A stretch of DNA of 46,480 bases from Stentor coeruleus (taxonomy: Eukaryota; Ciliophora; Heterotrichea; Heterotrichida; Stentoridae), in the NCBI GenBank assembly GCA_001970955.1, contig MPUH01000550.1, positions 1 through 46,480 on the forward strand, in the 5' to 3' direction. The notes under the pieces were generated by a model. It did not search any database. It was not told the origin of the DNA and was given only the letters and a program-made list of their open reading frames with translations. How positions within the stretch are numbered: the stretch's first letter is position 1; every line of letters starts with the position of its first letter. A program made the translations under genes and the position numbers. Shown here piece after piece: positions 19,125 through 28,409 of this stretch.

Positions 19125-20117
19125 ATGGAATTTAGATTTGATGTTCAGAAAGTCTTTCATTGCAATTCACAAGGGATTTATCTGCTCTTGCCTCAAAGCA
19201 ATCTGAGAACTAAAGAAATTTGTGAGGTCATTGATGTGATGGGTCGTGAAAGTTCTAGATCTCAAGGACTGAAATCAATTATCACAACTGCTGTGAGGTT
19301 TTTTAGCTCTAGTGATAACAAAATCTACTTGAAAATCGAAGGGCAAAAAGTTGTGGGAATACTCAAAACAGGAATAAGGAAACTCTTCTATACAAATGAA
19401 ATTGGCAAAATTGTTGAAATGAGCCCGCTATGTTTATTAGACTTTTATGTTCATGAAAGTTTTCAAAGGTCGGGATATGGGAAAGAGCTTTACGAGTATA
19501 TGCTCATTGAAGAGAATGTCACTCCAAACAAAATAGCAATAGACCGGCCATCTTCAAAACTCATTGGCTTTATGCGCAAACACTACAACCTAAACGAATA
19601 CATACCTCAAAACAACAATTATGTCATATTCCGTCAATTCTTTACTCACTGGAGCACCCCAATTCCGAAAAGCCACACCGAAGAATCAAAGTCTATAATC
19701 CACCCTCCACCAAACCATCAGGATCAACCAGTTTACTTAAACGACAACATCAGAGACTCTCATAATAAAAGTTCAGATCTAACTTTACTATACAAGCAAG
19801 AAAGACAGATATCAAGAGGTGAAACTCAATATGAGCGACTATCTCCTTATAACCAAGAAAGGTCAAAATTAAGAGCTGATACTTATAATGACAGAGTATC
19901 ACCTAATACAAAAAATCGAATAATAGAAACAGCAGAACCTAGATATGAAAGGAAAGTAGGATTAGCTAATGCTGAGAGGGTTATTGAGAAATATGGGTTA
20001 AGGGAAGATCATGGAAAACAAAACTATGAGTCTAGGCCTCCTTGGGCAATACAAGCAAAGTTTTCTCAACCAACGACAACTTCTTCACAATATGGAAGTT
20101 ATGCTTATAGGAAATAA
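19125..20117 (+). CDS. Alpha-tubulin N-acetyltransferase (ATAT1/MEC-17)
   Basis: A 330-residue protein. The N-terminal GNAT-fold domain (about 1-185) has family blocks: GLLKTG-like VVGILKTGIRKLF, LCLLDFYVHESFQRSGYGKE (acetyl-CoA loop) and IAIDRPSSKLIGFMRKHYNL, then YVIFRQFF. These match ATAT1/MEC-17 almost word for word. The enzyme acetylates lysine 40 of alpha-tubulin in the lumen of axonemal and other stable microtubules. The C-terminal 140 residues are Arg/Tyr/Gln/Ser-rich, low-complexity and probably disordered, as in other members. The gene is convergent with the RuvX-like gene, with 14 bases between stops. A ciliate with cortical microtubule bundles is expected to need this enzyme. Confidence 0.97.
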   Translation: MEFRFDVQKVFHCNSQGIYLLLPQSNLRTKEICEVIDVMGRESSRSQGLKSIITTAVRFFSSSDNKIYLKIEGQKVVGILKTGIRKLFYTNEIGKIVEMSPLCLLDFYVHESFQRSGYGKELYEYMLIEENVTPNKIAIDRPSSKLIGFMRKHYNLNEYIPQNNNYVIFRQFFTHWSTPIPKSHTEESKSIIHPPPNHQDQPVYLNDNIRDSHNKSSDLTLLYKQERQISRGETQYERLSPYNQERSKLRADTYNDRVSPNTKNRIIETAEPRYERKVGLANAERVIEKYGLREDHGKQNYESRPPWAIQAKFSQPTTTSSQYGSYAYRK

Positions 20118-20131
20118 GGTTAATATTAAGT

Positions 20132-20629
20132 CTATAATAAATCAGGAAGGTTGGGCATAGCATTCTGTGCATATTGAATAAAATCTTCTAAAACCACACA
20201 AGCAGCTACTTGATCTATTAAAAACTTACTTTTTCCATACCTCGGGCGGATTTTATATAGCATTTCTGTAGCTTTTACAGTTGAATAATCTTCATTCCAA
20301 TACACCATAGGCAACTCAATATCATTTTCAATCATTTTTACAGTATCCTCAATAACCTTATCCATTTCATTCTTAAACTCCGATTTTCCAACAACAATTC
20401 CATGTATTCCACTTGCGTTTTTAAAAATTTCGCTTATAAAATTTTGCATTTTTTTGTCGATCTGCACAATAGGACTAATTTGATATTTTCCAAAAACATC
20501 ATCAGCCCTAGCCAATCCTATAAATCTTCTTCCAACATCTAATCCAAGCAAATTCACCCTTTGAAGTTTTTTAAGTCTTATTAAAAAACGTGAGACATTA
20601 AGCATTATTACCAAAGGCCAAAAAGGCAT
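20132..20629 (-). CDS. RuvX/YqgF-like RNase H-fold protein, possibly mitochondrial
   Basis: A 165-residue protein. The YqgF fold is shown by LLGLDVGRRFIGLARAD (first strand with its acidic residue), the middle GIHGIVVGKSE, then VYWNEDYSTVKATEML and FLIDQVAACVVLEDFI with the closing Asp and helix. Bacterial YqgF/RuvX acts in rRNA 5' processing and was named a putative Holliday-junction resolvase. In eukaryotes similar proteins are mostly organellar. The first 24 residues are hydrophobic and basic without acidic residues, in keeping with a mitochondrial presequence. An internal Met at residue 9 also gives a plausible start. The stop overlaps no neighbour, but only 14 bases separate it from the stop of the tubulin acetyltransferase gene. 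Confidence 0.85.
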   Translation of the reverse strand: MPFWPLVIMLNVSRFLIRLKKLQRVNLLGLDVGRRFIGLARADDVFGKYQISPIVQIDKKMQNFISEIFKNASGIHGIVVGKSEFKNEMDKVIEDTVKMIENDIELPMVYWNEDYSTVKATEMLYKIRPRYGKSKFLIDQVAACVVLEDFIQYAQNAMPNLPDLL

Positions 20630-20932
20630 TCTTCCATTTTTCTGATAGGTAAAGACAGCAATAACCTATAGAAAACCTGTGAAATACTCTAAAAAACCTT
20701 GTAAAACTCGTGAAATCTATACTATTTATGCTTAAAGCTTTGGATTTTCGCTATTTTTTAAAAACAAAATTTTTTTCTTTTGTTTTAAATTTTTTTCCCA
20801 ATAGTCTAAACGTTTTAATATAGCTGAAAATTGTTTCCAGTGCTGATTTGCTGAAAAATCATATATTTCAACTACTGGATTCTGGGGGTATATAATATCA
20901 TAAGCCCAATATGCACGATTGGCTAATAATAA
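20630..20932 (+). promoter_or_regulatory. Upstream region of the aldolase gene
   Basis: Between divergent genes. Near the aldolase start there is a TATA-like TATATAAT (about 20889-20896). It is followed by AGCCCAAT and ATTGGCT, an imperfect inverted CCAAT-type pair, within about 45 bases of the ATG. T- and A-tracts lie further upstream. The promoter role is inference from motif and position. Confidence 0.3.
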
Positions 20933-22009
20933 ATGGCGAAAGTTAATCCATTCACAGCTGAACTTGTTGAGACTGCCCGTCGTTTGACTGTCCCTGGCAA
21001 AGGAATCTTGGCCGCAGACGAGTCCACTGGTACCATTGGCCAGAGATTCTCAAAGATCAATGTTGAGAACAACTATGAAAATCGTCAAGCCTACAGGACC
21101 CTCCTCTTCACCACCCCTAATCTAGGCCAGTACATTTCTGGTGTCATTCAATTCGAAGAGACCTTAGACAACAAGTCTCCTGATGGGACAAACCTTCAAG
21201 AGTACCTTCATCGTCAAGGCATCGTTCCAGGTATCAAAGTTGACAAGGGGACTACCGTACTTGCAGGTACTGAAGGAGAAACCGCAACAATGGGCTTAGA
21301 CGGTCTTGCTGAACGTTGCAAAGTTTACTATGAAAAAGGATGCAGATTCGCTAAATGGAGAGCTGTTCTTAAAATTGGCCACAACATGCCAAGTGAAAGA
21401 GCAATTCTCGAAAACTCTCATGGACTTGCCAGATACGCTTCAATCTGTCAACAAAATGGACTTGTGCCTATTGTTGAACCTGAAGTTCTAGTTGATGGAA
21501 CCCATACTCTTGAAGAATGTGCTGAAAAATCTGCTAGAGTTTTTGCTGGTGTTGTCAAAGCTCTTCATGATTATGGAGTATTACTTGAAGGTGCCCTTCT
21601 TAAACCTAATATGATTACCCCAGGTAGTCAATGCCCACAAAGAGCTACTCCTGGTGATGTGGCTTGGAGAACTGTTCAGACCTTAGCCAGAACTATCCCT
21701 GCTGCTATGCCTGGAATTATGTTCCTTAGTGGTGGTCAAAGTGAAGAAGAAGCTTCTCAAGAGCTTAATGCTATTAATGCTATTCCTGGTGTTAAAAGAC
21801 CTTGGGCTTTGAGTTTCTCATTCGGAAGAGCATTACAAGATTCATGCTTGAAAGCTTGGAGAGGAAATGTGGAGAACGTTGAAGCAGCCCAACAAGCTCT
21901 GTTCAGACGTGCTGAAGCTAATGGGAAGGCTACACTCGGTCAATATGAAGGTGGTGTTGGAGGTGATGCTGCAAAGGAAAGCTTATTCGTTAGTAATTAC
22001 ACTTATTAG
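20933..22009 (+). CDS. Class I fructose-bisphosphate aldolase
   Basis: A 358-residue protein, the normal length. Landmarks: [18 protein letters not shown] near the N-terminus, [25 protein letters not shown] with the active-site lysines, [10 protein letters not shown], the Schiff-base motif LLKPNM near 229, [25 protein letters not shown], and the conserved C-terminal tyrosine (SNYTY). It cleaves fructose 1,6-bisphosphate to glyceraldehyde 3-phosphate and dihydroxyacetone phosphate in cytosolic glycolysis. The gene body has higher GC and more even codon use than its neighbours, as expected for a strongly expressed gene. The next gene starts only 21 bases after its stop on the same strand. Confidence 0.98.
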   Translation: MAKVNPFTAELVETARRLTVPGKGILAADESTGTIGQRFSKINVENNYENRQAYRTLLFTTPNLGQYISGVIQFEETLDNKSPDGTNLQEYLHRQGIVPGIKVDKGTTVLAGTEGETATMGLDGLAERCKVYYEKGCRFAKWRAVLKIGHNMPSERAILENSHGLARYASICQQNGLVPIVEPEVLVDGTHTLEECAEKSARVFAGVVKALHDYGVLLEGALLKPNMITPGSQCPQRATPGDVAWRTVQTLARTIPAAMPGIMFLSGGQSEEEASQELNAINAIPGVKRPWALSFSFGRALQDSCLKAWRGNVENVEAAQQALFRRAEANGKATLGQYEGGVGGDAAKESLFVSNYTY

Positions 22010-22030
22010 AAGTTTCGGTTAAATATTTAG

Positions 22031-23281
22031 ATGGCTGAAAAGAGGTTTAGTCTTGTCATTTTAGAAGCGATTAATTTGAAGAACACAGGTCTGTCGAGGA
22101 AACTATTTTTGCAGTGGAGGTTTGCTGAGATTTTTACTGCGATTTTTAGCTTTTCTGGGATATTATCGGCTACTGCTGATTATGAGTTCGGCTTTTCCCC
22201 AGAAAGAACCCACGAGAACTGTAAAATGAACACAATCGAGGTTCATCGCTATGTGACAACAATCTTCACTTTAATCGCAATGTTTTTTCTCATCCTCCGA
22301 CACAAACTCAAAAGCAGATGGCGTAATAAACGCCCTGTCGAGTACTATTCGAAATATTTTAAATCGACCTTATTTAAATCTTTTATCTCAAAAAGACTTC
22401 TCCTTGAACTCTTTATTTTAGCTATATTCCCTTATCCTCACTTTAGTCAAGATTTCCGATTTATGCAATCTACGATATGGGAAAAAAATGAAGACATAAG
22501 CTATAAGATAATTTTATGCTATAATTGGACTGAATTTATGTACATTTTTATGTTTATGAGGCTATTTTTTATTATAAGAGCGTTATTTAACTTTACTCCT
22601 TATCAAGATGACCATGCAAGATATTATTGTAGTAAATTTAAATCTAGGTCGAATTTCAGGTTTTCTATTAGGTGTATGATGAAAACACACCCGTTTTTGA
22701 TTATATACGGGGGAAGTTGCTTTAGTTTTGTCATGCTTGGGATTTTTTTGAGGGTGTTTGAGAGGCCGTTTACAGATGTGTCTGGGAACAACTATGAATC
22801 TTTGCAAAATAGTATTTGGAATACTGGAGTTACAATGTCGACAATTGGTTATGGGGATTTATATCCAACTACTCTTTTTGGAAGGGCTGTAGGGGTTATA
22901 TGTGCACTTTGGGGAGCTTTTGTTTTTTCTATGATAGTTTTTACGTTTCAATCCTTACTACAACTTGACCATCAGCAAAAACTTGCATTTTCTTCTATAA
23001 AACAAACACGTGGGGCTGCTCATGTTATAGTTGCCAGCTTGTTGTATTCAGTGACTAAGAAAAAGTATGGGAAAAATTCTTCACAAGCTAAAATAGCATG
23101 GAAAAATCTAATGAAAATTTTGAAAAAATTCGAAACAACAATGCGAAGGCTTAAAAGAGTTGATACATATATAGAAGAGGCAGATCAATCTAAGAAGTTT
23201 TATGGGCTATTTAAAGAAGTTTCAGCTATGGATAAAAATATTGATATTCTTTTAAAGAGGAAAATGGAAGTGATGAAATAA
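22031..23281 (+). CDS. SK-like (small-conductance, calcium-activated type) potassium channel
   Basis: A 416-residue protein with about six transmembrane segments. The pore loop TMSTIGYGDLYP lies near 267-278, just before the last segment (VGVICALWGAFVFSMIVF). GYG is the potassium selectivity filter. Hydrophobic segments lie at about 35-50, 75-92, 118-132, 165-187 and 225-245. The voltage-sensor-like S4 lacks regular Arg repeats. The cytosolic C-terminus after S6 is basic and helical (KQTRGAAHVIVASLLYSVTK and onward), resembling the calmodulin-binding region of SK/KCNN channels. Calcium gating is inferred from this resemblance. Such channels shape membrane potential and ciliary reversal in ciliates. 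The start lies 21 bases after the aldolase stop. Confidence 0.85.
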   Translation: MAEKRFSLVILEAINLKNTGLSRKLFLQWRFAEIFTAIFSFSGILSATADYEFGFSPERTHENCKMNTIEVHRYVTTIFTLIAMFFLILRHKLKSRWRNKRPVEYYSKYFKSTLFKSFISKRLLLELFILAIFPYPHFSQDFRFMQSTIWEKNEDISYKIILCYNWTEFMYIFMFMRLFFIIRALFNFTPYQDDHARYYCSKFKSRSNFRFSIRCMMKTHPFLIIYGGSCFSFVMLGIFLRVFERPFTDVSGNNYESLQNSIWNTGVTMSTIGYGDLYPTTLFGRAVGVICALWGAFVFSMIVFTFQSLLQLDHQQKLAFSSIKQTRGAAHVIVASLLYSVTKKKYGKNSSQAKIAWKNLMKILKKFETTMRRLKRVDTYIEEADQSKKFYGLFKEVSAMDKNIDILLKRKMEVMK

Positions 23282-23568
23282 ATGTTGGGTTAATGACTTT
23301 TTGATTAATAAAAGTTATGGTTTTAATATAAATGTAAAACTTAAGAATTTAATGAAAATATTGCTGAAATTTGATAAAATCATATTTAGAGTTGTTAAAG
23401 CATTATTATATCTTATAAAAATTATTATTACAATAATTAAACTCTAAGTTTTATTTAGTGCTTTTGCAATACAGTGAATCATATCCAATTTTCAATATTA
23501 GTGCATATTAACTTAGTTATTTAAGTTAAAAAAAGTAATAACAATCTAATAATAACAATAATAAATAG

Positions 23569-23600
23569 CAAGGGCTGGACAATAGTCAAGCGATAATTCC
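23569..23600 (+). repeat. 32-bp exact repeat, copy 1
   Basis: It begins CAAGGGCTGGACAATAGTCA and ends GCGATAATTCC. It is identical to 35910-35941, which is the first part of the Myb-like pseudogene reading frame. The flanks on both sides differ. This copy sits in otherwise AT-rich, low-complexity intergenic DNA. Confidence 0.85.
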
Positions 23601-24329
23601 AAAGTAATAATAATAATTTAAGCTAAAAACTAAATAACAATCTAAAGTAATTTTCTTTATTTCACTAATCTTGATATAAAATTAGTTGAAACTAGTCATA
23701 ATACCGCAAATTTTGACATGAAATATCGGTTCTTAGAACTTTAATACATATATTTTCAATAAAGCCTTTATATTATAATCATATCATTACTTAGCCCTTT
23801 ATATCGCTTTTTTCTTCTTATTCTTTACACATAATCGTGCTGTTAATTCATTCATATTCATTATAGATTTTATCAACTAAATTTTCTGAGGTTGTGAAAG
23901 CATCTTTACACAATAAAGCCTACTTGCCTGCATAGCAAACTCCAAACATAATTTTCAGTTAGTGATATGAAATTTCCAGGTTTTTCAGCCAAATACTCAT
24001 TTGAAAAACAATTTTATATTTTTGATTCACTAGCTTAGCTCATGCATCTTAAACACATCCAATTCCATCAAGTAAATCACAATTTCATAAAAATAAAACT
24101 AATTCTATTTCAACATTCCCAGTAAATAATTAGCTGATTCATATTGATAACTTTTAAATGATTCCTATATCAAGAAGTTGAATTATTTATGTAGTATCTG
24201 TTGGGAGAAAGTATGCTTCATATGAGAACATTTATTCGTCTTATAAGATGAATAATTATTAGTAAACATATGCATGCTTCTTTTTGTATTTTAAGCAACT
24301 TCTTTGTTAATCAAAGAAATTCTTCATTG

Positions 24330-24640
24330 CTAACAAGACTTTCTATTGCTTTTAAAATTTGCGTCTAGATCATCCATTTTAAGATTCTTAAACCAAAAAA
24401 TTTTGCCTTATTGCCCATTATGCAAATATCAAAACAGTTATTCTATATTTTCTAGCTTTAAACTAGAATTTTTCTTTATAAGCTGATAATTTTTAAGGCA
24501 GTACTTTATAATAAATTGATATCTCATCAGCATTACAAATATTTGTTGGATCATAACCAGAGCAATTTCCTAAGGCTTTGAAACATTTTTTGCGTCATCC
24601 CATTTGCAAAAACTAGATTCATTTGAAATCAGTTGTAAAA
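24330..24640 (-). pseudogene. Decayed pogo/Tigger-type DDE transposase fragment
   Basis: The minus strand reads, in one frame, GYDPTNICNADEISIYYKVL, P, stop, KLSAYKEKF, stop, FKARKYRITVLIFA, stop. This follows the central DDE_1 block of pogo/Tigger/jerky-like transposases: (Y/F)NxDE near the second catalytic Asp, then the LPxKTL motif, then K-x-R-x-TVLxxANxxG. In-frame stops lie at 24493-24495 (TAA), 24463-24465 (TAG) and 24418-24420 (TAA), so it is dead. More weak matches follow (QNFLV..ES.NG, the usual IGKS.NP). No terminal inverted repeats were found by eye. Confidence 0.6.
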
Positions 24641-25426
24641 TTTTTATCAAATATGTGACGTTTTCAACTTATTATTTTTTAACCAATAATATTCTTAATA
24701 CTCTTAGATTTTGTTTAGGGTAGAATCTAAGTTTATCTACATACTTGAGCACATAAGCACTAAAGTTATACTTAAAAATATAATAAAAACTTACAATAAA
24801 TATATTTACAAGAAATTTTCTATCAAACCTTAAAAGAAACTTATCTTTATTATATTTTACATTCTAAGCTTGTCTGCAAATTATAAAATAGCTTTTCTGT
24901 ATACAAAGTCTAAATCTTCCCCATTTAAAAACTTATCAAAATTACCAGCTGAGTTAGTACTTATGTTTAAACCAAGGATCTAATTTTTTTCTCTACTAAA
25001 GATTTTCCTATGCAAACTAAGCCTTTTAAGATAAGTATTTTTCCTTAAGAAAAAAATTGTACATAGAAAAATTTTGCTATTTAGTGCAATAAATTTCTCC
25101 CCGCAAAAAAAAGTGCTAAAAAATTATCAACTCAAGAATAAAATAACAAGCATATCTTGCAACTATTAAAAGTGTTAAATTATATTAAATCAACTTTTCA
25201 AATCCTTATTCAGTAAAAAAAATCCTAATACTATTGTAAGATTTTTATACCATTAGCTTAATTTGATTATGGCTTAATTACCTAAGTTTATTTTATACAA
25301 GTTTCTTCCTAATTACAAGATTATATGATCGAAAACTTGTAGTGAAAGGATTTCTGAATGACTTTCATATAAAATTCTATATCAGAATGATATTTATTAT
25401 AAATTTATCCAAGATTAACTAATCTT

Positions 25427-25915
25427 TCAGTGTCCTAAATCGTCTAACGATTCAGCTTTAACAAACTTTCCGTTTACTCTTGGTTTAACCTTCGCTATTA
25501 TGCTCCTGCCACTAAAAACCCTTGAAACATGAACTTTTTGCCTGTACTTTTTGATTTTTTCCTTATACCTCATTATCTTTGCTTTTCTGATTTCTGGGGA
25601 ATAAACTCCAATCTGAGCTTTGATTTCTGTTAAATCTGAAGAGGAGGCAAGGGTGTCTAAACTTTCGTTTTTGGGGAGTTTCTTTATATCATCGGTAAAG
25701 GAATTTGTCTTGGATTTGTTTTCGCCAATAGTTGTGAGGGAAACTAAGTAACACTCAAGCTGCTGTGTTTTGTGTTTTTCTATAGCTAAATCACGTACCA
25801 GGTTGAAGTTTTTGTCTCGTTCTTCTTGAAGTTCTTTTGCAAGGCGTGATAATAAGTCCCTATCTGCATAGTAAACCGGGATAGGTGCTACGATTTGATT
25901 TGAGAATTCAGCCAT
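25427..25915 (-). CDS. CCT-motif protein
   Basis: A 162-residue protein. Residues about 15-60 form a charged helix, probably coiled coil (DLLSRLAKELQEERDKNFNL). A low-complexity linker follows. The C-terminal part (about 108-155) reads IRKAKIMRYKEKIKKYRQKV then RSIIAKVKPRVNGKFVKAE. This fits the CCT motif of CONSTANS/TOC1-type proteins: R-x-A-x-(L/M)-R-Y-x-E-K, then A-x-x-(K/R)-P-R-V-x-G-(R/K)-F-(V/A)-K. In plants this motif serves nuclear localisation and DNA or protein contacts (NF-Y-like). A nuclear regulatory role here is inference. The gene ends with TGA and stands alone in a gene-poor stretch. Confidence 0.8.
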   Translation of the reverse strand: MAEFSNQIVAPIPVYYADRDLLSRLAKELQEERDKNFNLVRDLAIEKHKTQQLECYLVSLTTIGENKSKTNSFTDDIKKLPKNESLDTLASSSDLTEIKAQIGVYSPEIRKAKIMRYKEKIKKYRQKVHVSRVFSGRSIIAKVKPRVNGKFVKAESLDDLGH

Positions 25916-26981
25916 TTATATTTATGATTGACAACCATTTGAAAATGTGTATCATACTGATACTATAAGTTTGTTCTTATATTGTATTAAGTTTTAAAAC
26001 TGTACTTGGACAGGTATATAGTCTTTATAAAATAATCTCTATGGTTTTAAAAAATATTTATAAAGTCCTTATCCTAAGAGACATATATTGAATTCTTCTA
26101 AATTTTACTAAGAAAAAAATCATAAAACTTAGACTTTCACTTCTTTATATTGCCAACATAGAAAAAATAACCCAAAAAGGTTGCTATCAAAGATCCTGAA
26201 AATTCAAGCTTAGTTCAGCTATTACAACTATGATTTTCATACCCTTAAAGAATTTTTATCTTTTCTGATATCGAAATATTTTATAAAAAATTTTTTGTTT
26301 ATCATCAAATAAATACCTAAAATCCCTAATCATATACTACATTCATACACAATAAATTTTTTATTTATTCTAAAGTTAAGGTGCTTTCCTAATAATCTAA
26401 TTATTTCAAAATAATTTCACTGCCACAAGTCTTTCAAAGTTATCTAGACTGAATGTCTATTTATGGATAATACTGACATATTTATTCCTTTGATTACATT
26501 AAGTCTTTAAGTAGTTTGTATAGTTTTGATATTCTGGGTTTTATTTTGATTTATAATTTTAGTTAATAAAATGTTTTATGGGCTTTTGATTATGTTTCTC
26601 CTCACTTTTTTAGCTTTTTTTTTTAAATTATCATAATTTTTTAGGAATAATTATACTAAAATGATTATCTTAGATAGCAATTTTGCAGGTTTCGCATGAA
26701 GATAAGTTAGAAATTTCTTAGCGCATTTTTAGTTATGACTACAAGCTTTGGGGTTTTTTATCAGGAGTTTCTTTTTGCTCAATTACTTAGAAAACCGATC
26801 TTTAAAATTTCTAAAATGATTGTTTATTATTTTCACCCAAAACTTTAGGATAGCTCATTTCAGCTTTAAACTTCTCCGTTTTATAATACTTTTAGAAAAC
26901 AGCGCCATGCCTAATATGCAAATGCCATAACTATAACTAAAATTTGTTAAAAAAGTAATGTGATAAAATATAGGATAAAAC

Positions 26982-27188
26982 ACTAATATTCTTTCTTCGA
27001 TGTGCACAACTATGTTGTAGATTTAGTATTTTGCAGTGAAAACCANTTAAATTTTCACTAAGTGAAACTCTAATAAGCTTAGTTGGATCATTGGTAGAGT
27101 TATTAGTGTCAATAATCTAAAATTACTAATATTCTTTCTTCGATGTGCACAACTATGTTGTAGATTTAGTATTTTGCAGTGAAAACCA
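26982..27188. repeat. 64-bp direct duplication beside a single N
   Basis: Bases 26982-27045 recur exactly at 27125-27188. The N is at 27046, and 78 unrelated bases lie between it and the second copy. As at the other two Ns, this suggests a contig-end overlap that was not collapsed. Confidence 0.8.
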
Positions 27189-27239
27189 AAATTAAACATA
27201 AAAAAACTCGATTTTTAATCATGGTTCTGATCCATACCA

Positions 27240-27398
27240 TTAAGAAAATGGCTCACGATTATCGATTTTATTTGGTATCATTTCTCTTACTTTCAAGCCA
27301 TCAAAGAATAAAATAGTTACCTCAATTTCATACATTAAGGTTAGTTCTTTAAAAAATACCCTCCTTTCTCCATAACTCGAATTATTGTCAACAACTTT
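27240..27398 (-). pseudogene. Coding-like fragment of unknown origin
   Basis: An open frame of about 52 codons reads, in parts, DNNSSYGERRVFFKELTLMY and VTILFFDGLKVREMIPNKID, ending in TAA. Amino-acid composition looks like real protein, but there is no ATG, and a TAA lies just upstream in frame. It could be a remnant of a transposase or other gene, or an exon whose partner I cannot see. No family was recognised. Confidence 0.35.
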
Positions 27399-27675
27399 TT
27401 ATATGGCTTTAATTAACATAAAAACTTAAATAAAATGCAATTATAATTTAACATATTAGTAAGCCTAATACATGAAAATTATTCCAAAACTATAAAGTTG
27501 TGTGAAAACATTTCGAAATGCATACATTCTTATACATTTTTTAAATAATCGTCATCAGCTTAAATAGTGATTTTGGTAGCGATTTTAGTTTCTCGAAGCG
27601 ATGATAGAAACATCATATATAAATCTTATTTCCTCAAGTAATTTCAGACTTTTAATAGAGACAATTATTTAAATA

Positions 27676-27903
27676 TTATTCTATTGGTTTTTGCTGAAGC
27701 CTTCTATTGTAAAGAAGACTTGATGTAATGCAAAGTCTGGGTGCATTTTTGTCTTTGTTTATGAAAATCATTTTCCTTTCATCTTGCAGTTGCTTTTGGT
27801 TAAGAATATTTATTGTCCTCCGGTCTATTGTAGAGTACTCAGTAACTTCAGGCCCAGAACTCTTCACCGACTTTATTTTACCTATGACGCTGCATGATCC
27901 CAT
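27676..27903 (-). CDS. Possible small protein with an MGSC N-terminus
   Basis: A 75-residue ORF starting MGSCSVIGKIKSVK. A Gly at position 2 followed by Ser-Cys would suit N-myristoylation and palmitoylation, that is, membrane anchoring. The remainder is basic and polar (RTINILNQKQLQDERKMIF). The ATG follows an AT-rich AACAAAT leader like those of real genes here. A 69-codon plus-strand ORF overlaps it, so the coding strand is not certain. No family was recognised. Confidence 0.4.
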   Translation of the reverse strand: MGSCSVIGKIKSVKSSGPEVTEYSTIDRRTINILNQKQLQDERKMIFINKDKNAPRLCITSSLLYNRRLQQKPIE

Positions 27904-28335
27904 ATTTGTTTTATTTATGTTAGAAATTCATTTTTAAAGCCATTCACTTTGATTATGCATGAATATTGATTGAATTACAAATGTTTTATTTTTATCTCAC
28001 TGTCTGCTATTTAAAAAAATATTAAGGATTATTGATGAAGGATTTACTATATTGACCATTATCAGAAGGATATAAAAATGTAATTCAAGTAAAATAAGTA
28101 TTTTAATATGATAACATGTATTATTATGAAAAAAATTGAATCCATTCGTTTTAACATATCATATAAAAATGACTGAAATATTTCACCACATAATATAATT
28201 TTAAATAGCATCTAAAAGGAACAAACAAATGCTTTTGAAATATATATATATGTATTTCACATTTATATAAAGTTCAGATATATTACCCAATGCTTACAGT
28301 CTAAATAAAATTTTCAGCTATCCAATTATAAATTA
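27904..28335. other. Intergenic region, AT-rich
   Basis: Nothing supportable except short AT microsatellite-like stretches (for example around 28240-28250). It leads into the tandem repeat at the next gene's start. Confidence 0.4.
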
Positions 28336-28409
28336 TTTTAGCTATTAAGATAATAAAATATTAAGCTATTAAGGTTATAAAGTATTTTAGCTATTAAGAT
28401 AATAAAATG
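28336..28409 (+). repeat. Three tandem ~25-bp units ending at a start codon
   Basis: Units lie at 28336-28360, 28361-28384 and 28385-28409, each built on the core AGCTATTAAG followed by an A/T/G-rich tail. The first and third units are nearly identical. The third unit's tail supplies the ATG of the methyltransferase gene (28407-28409). A promoter or leader role is possible but not shown. Confidence 0.7.

Larger units (their letters stand above)
23282..25426. other. Long gene-poor region with a transposase relic and a repeat copy
   Basis: No intact gene. It contains one copy of a 32-base exact repeat (23569-23600) and a decayed transposase on the minus strand (about 24330-24640). A further minus-strand coding-like patch near 24870-24980 (DKFLNGEDLDFVYRKAIL) may belong to the same relic. 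The rest is AT-rich. Confidence 0.5.
25916..27675. other. Gene-poor region with a scaffold join and a coding relic
   Basis: No intact gene. It includes the N at 27046 with a flanking 64-base duplication, and a minus-strand open stretch (27240-27398) without an ATG that looks like decayed or partial coding sequence. Otherwise it is AT-rich. Confidence 0.5.

Noticed and set aside
22583..22807. 74-codon minus-strand ORF inside the potassium-channel gene
   Set aside because: It is antisense to a well-supported membrane-protein gene and has no features of its own.
26860..26990. Minus-strand similarity to the transposase relic at 24.4 kb (KYYKTEKFKAE and similar)
   Set aside because: The match is short, needs several stops and frame jumps, and lacks any catalytic motif.
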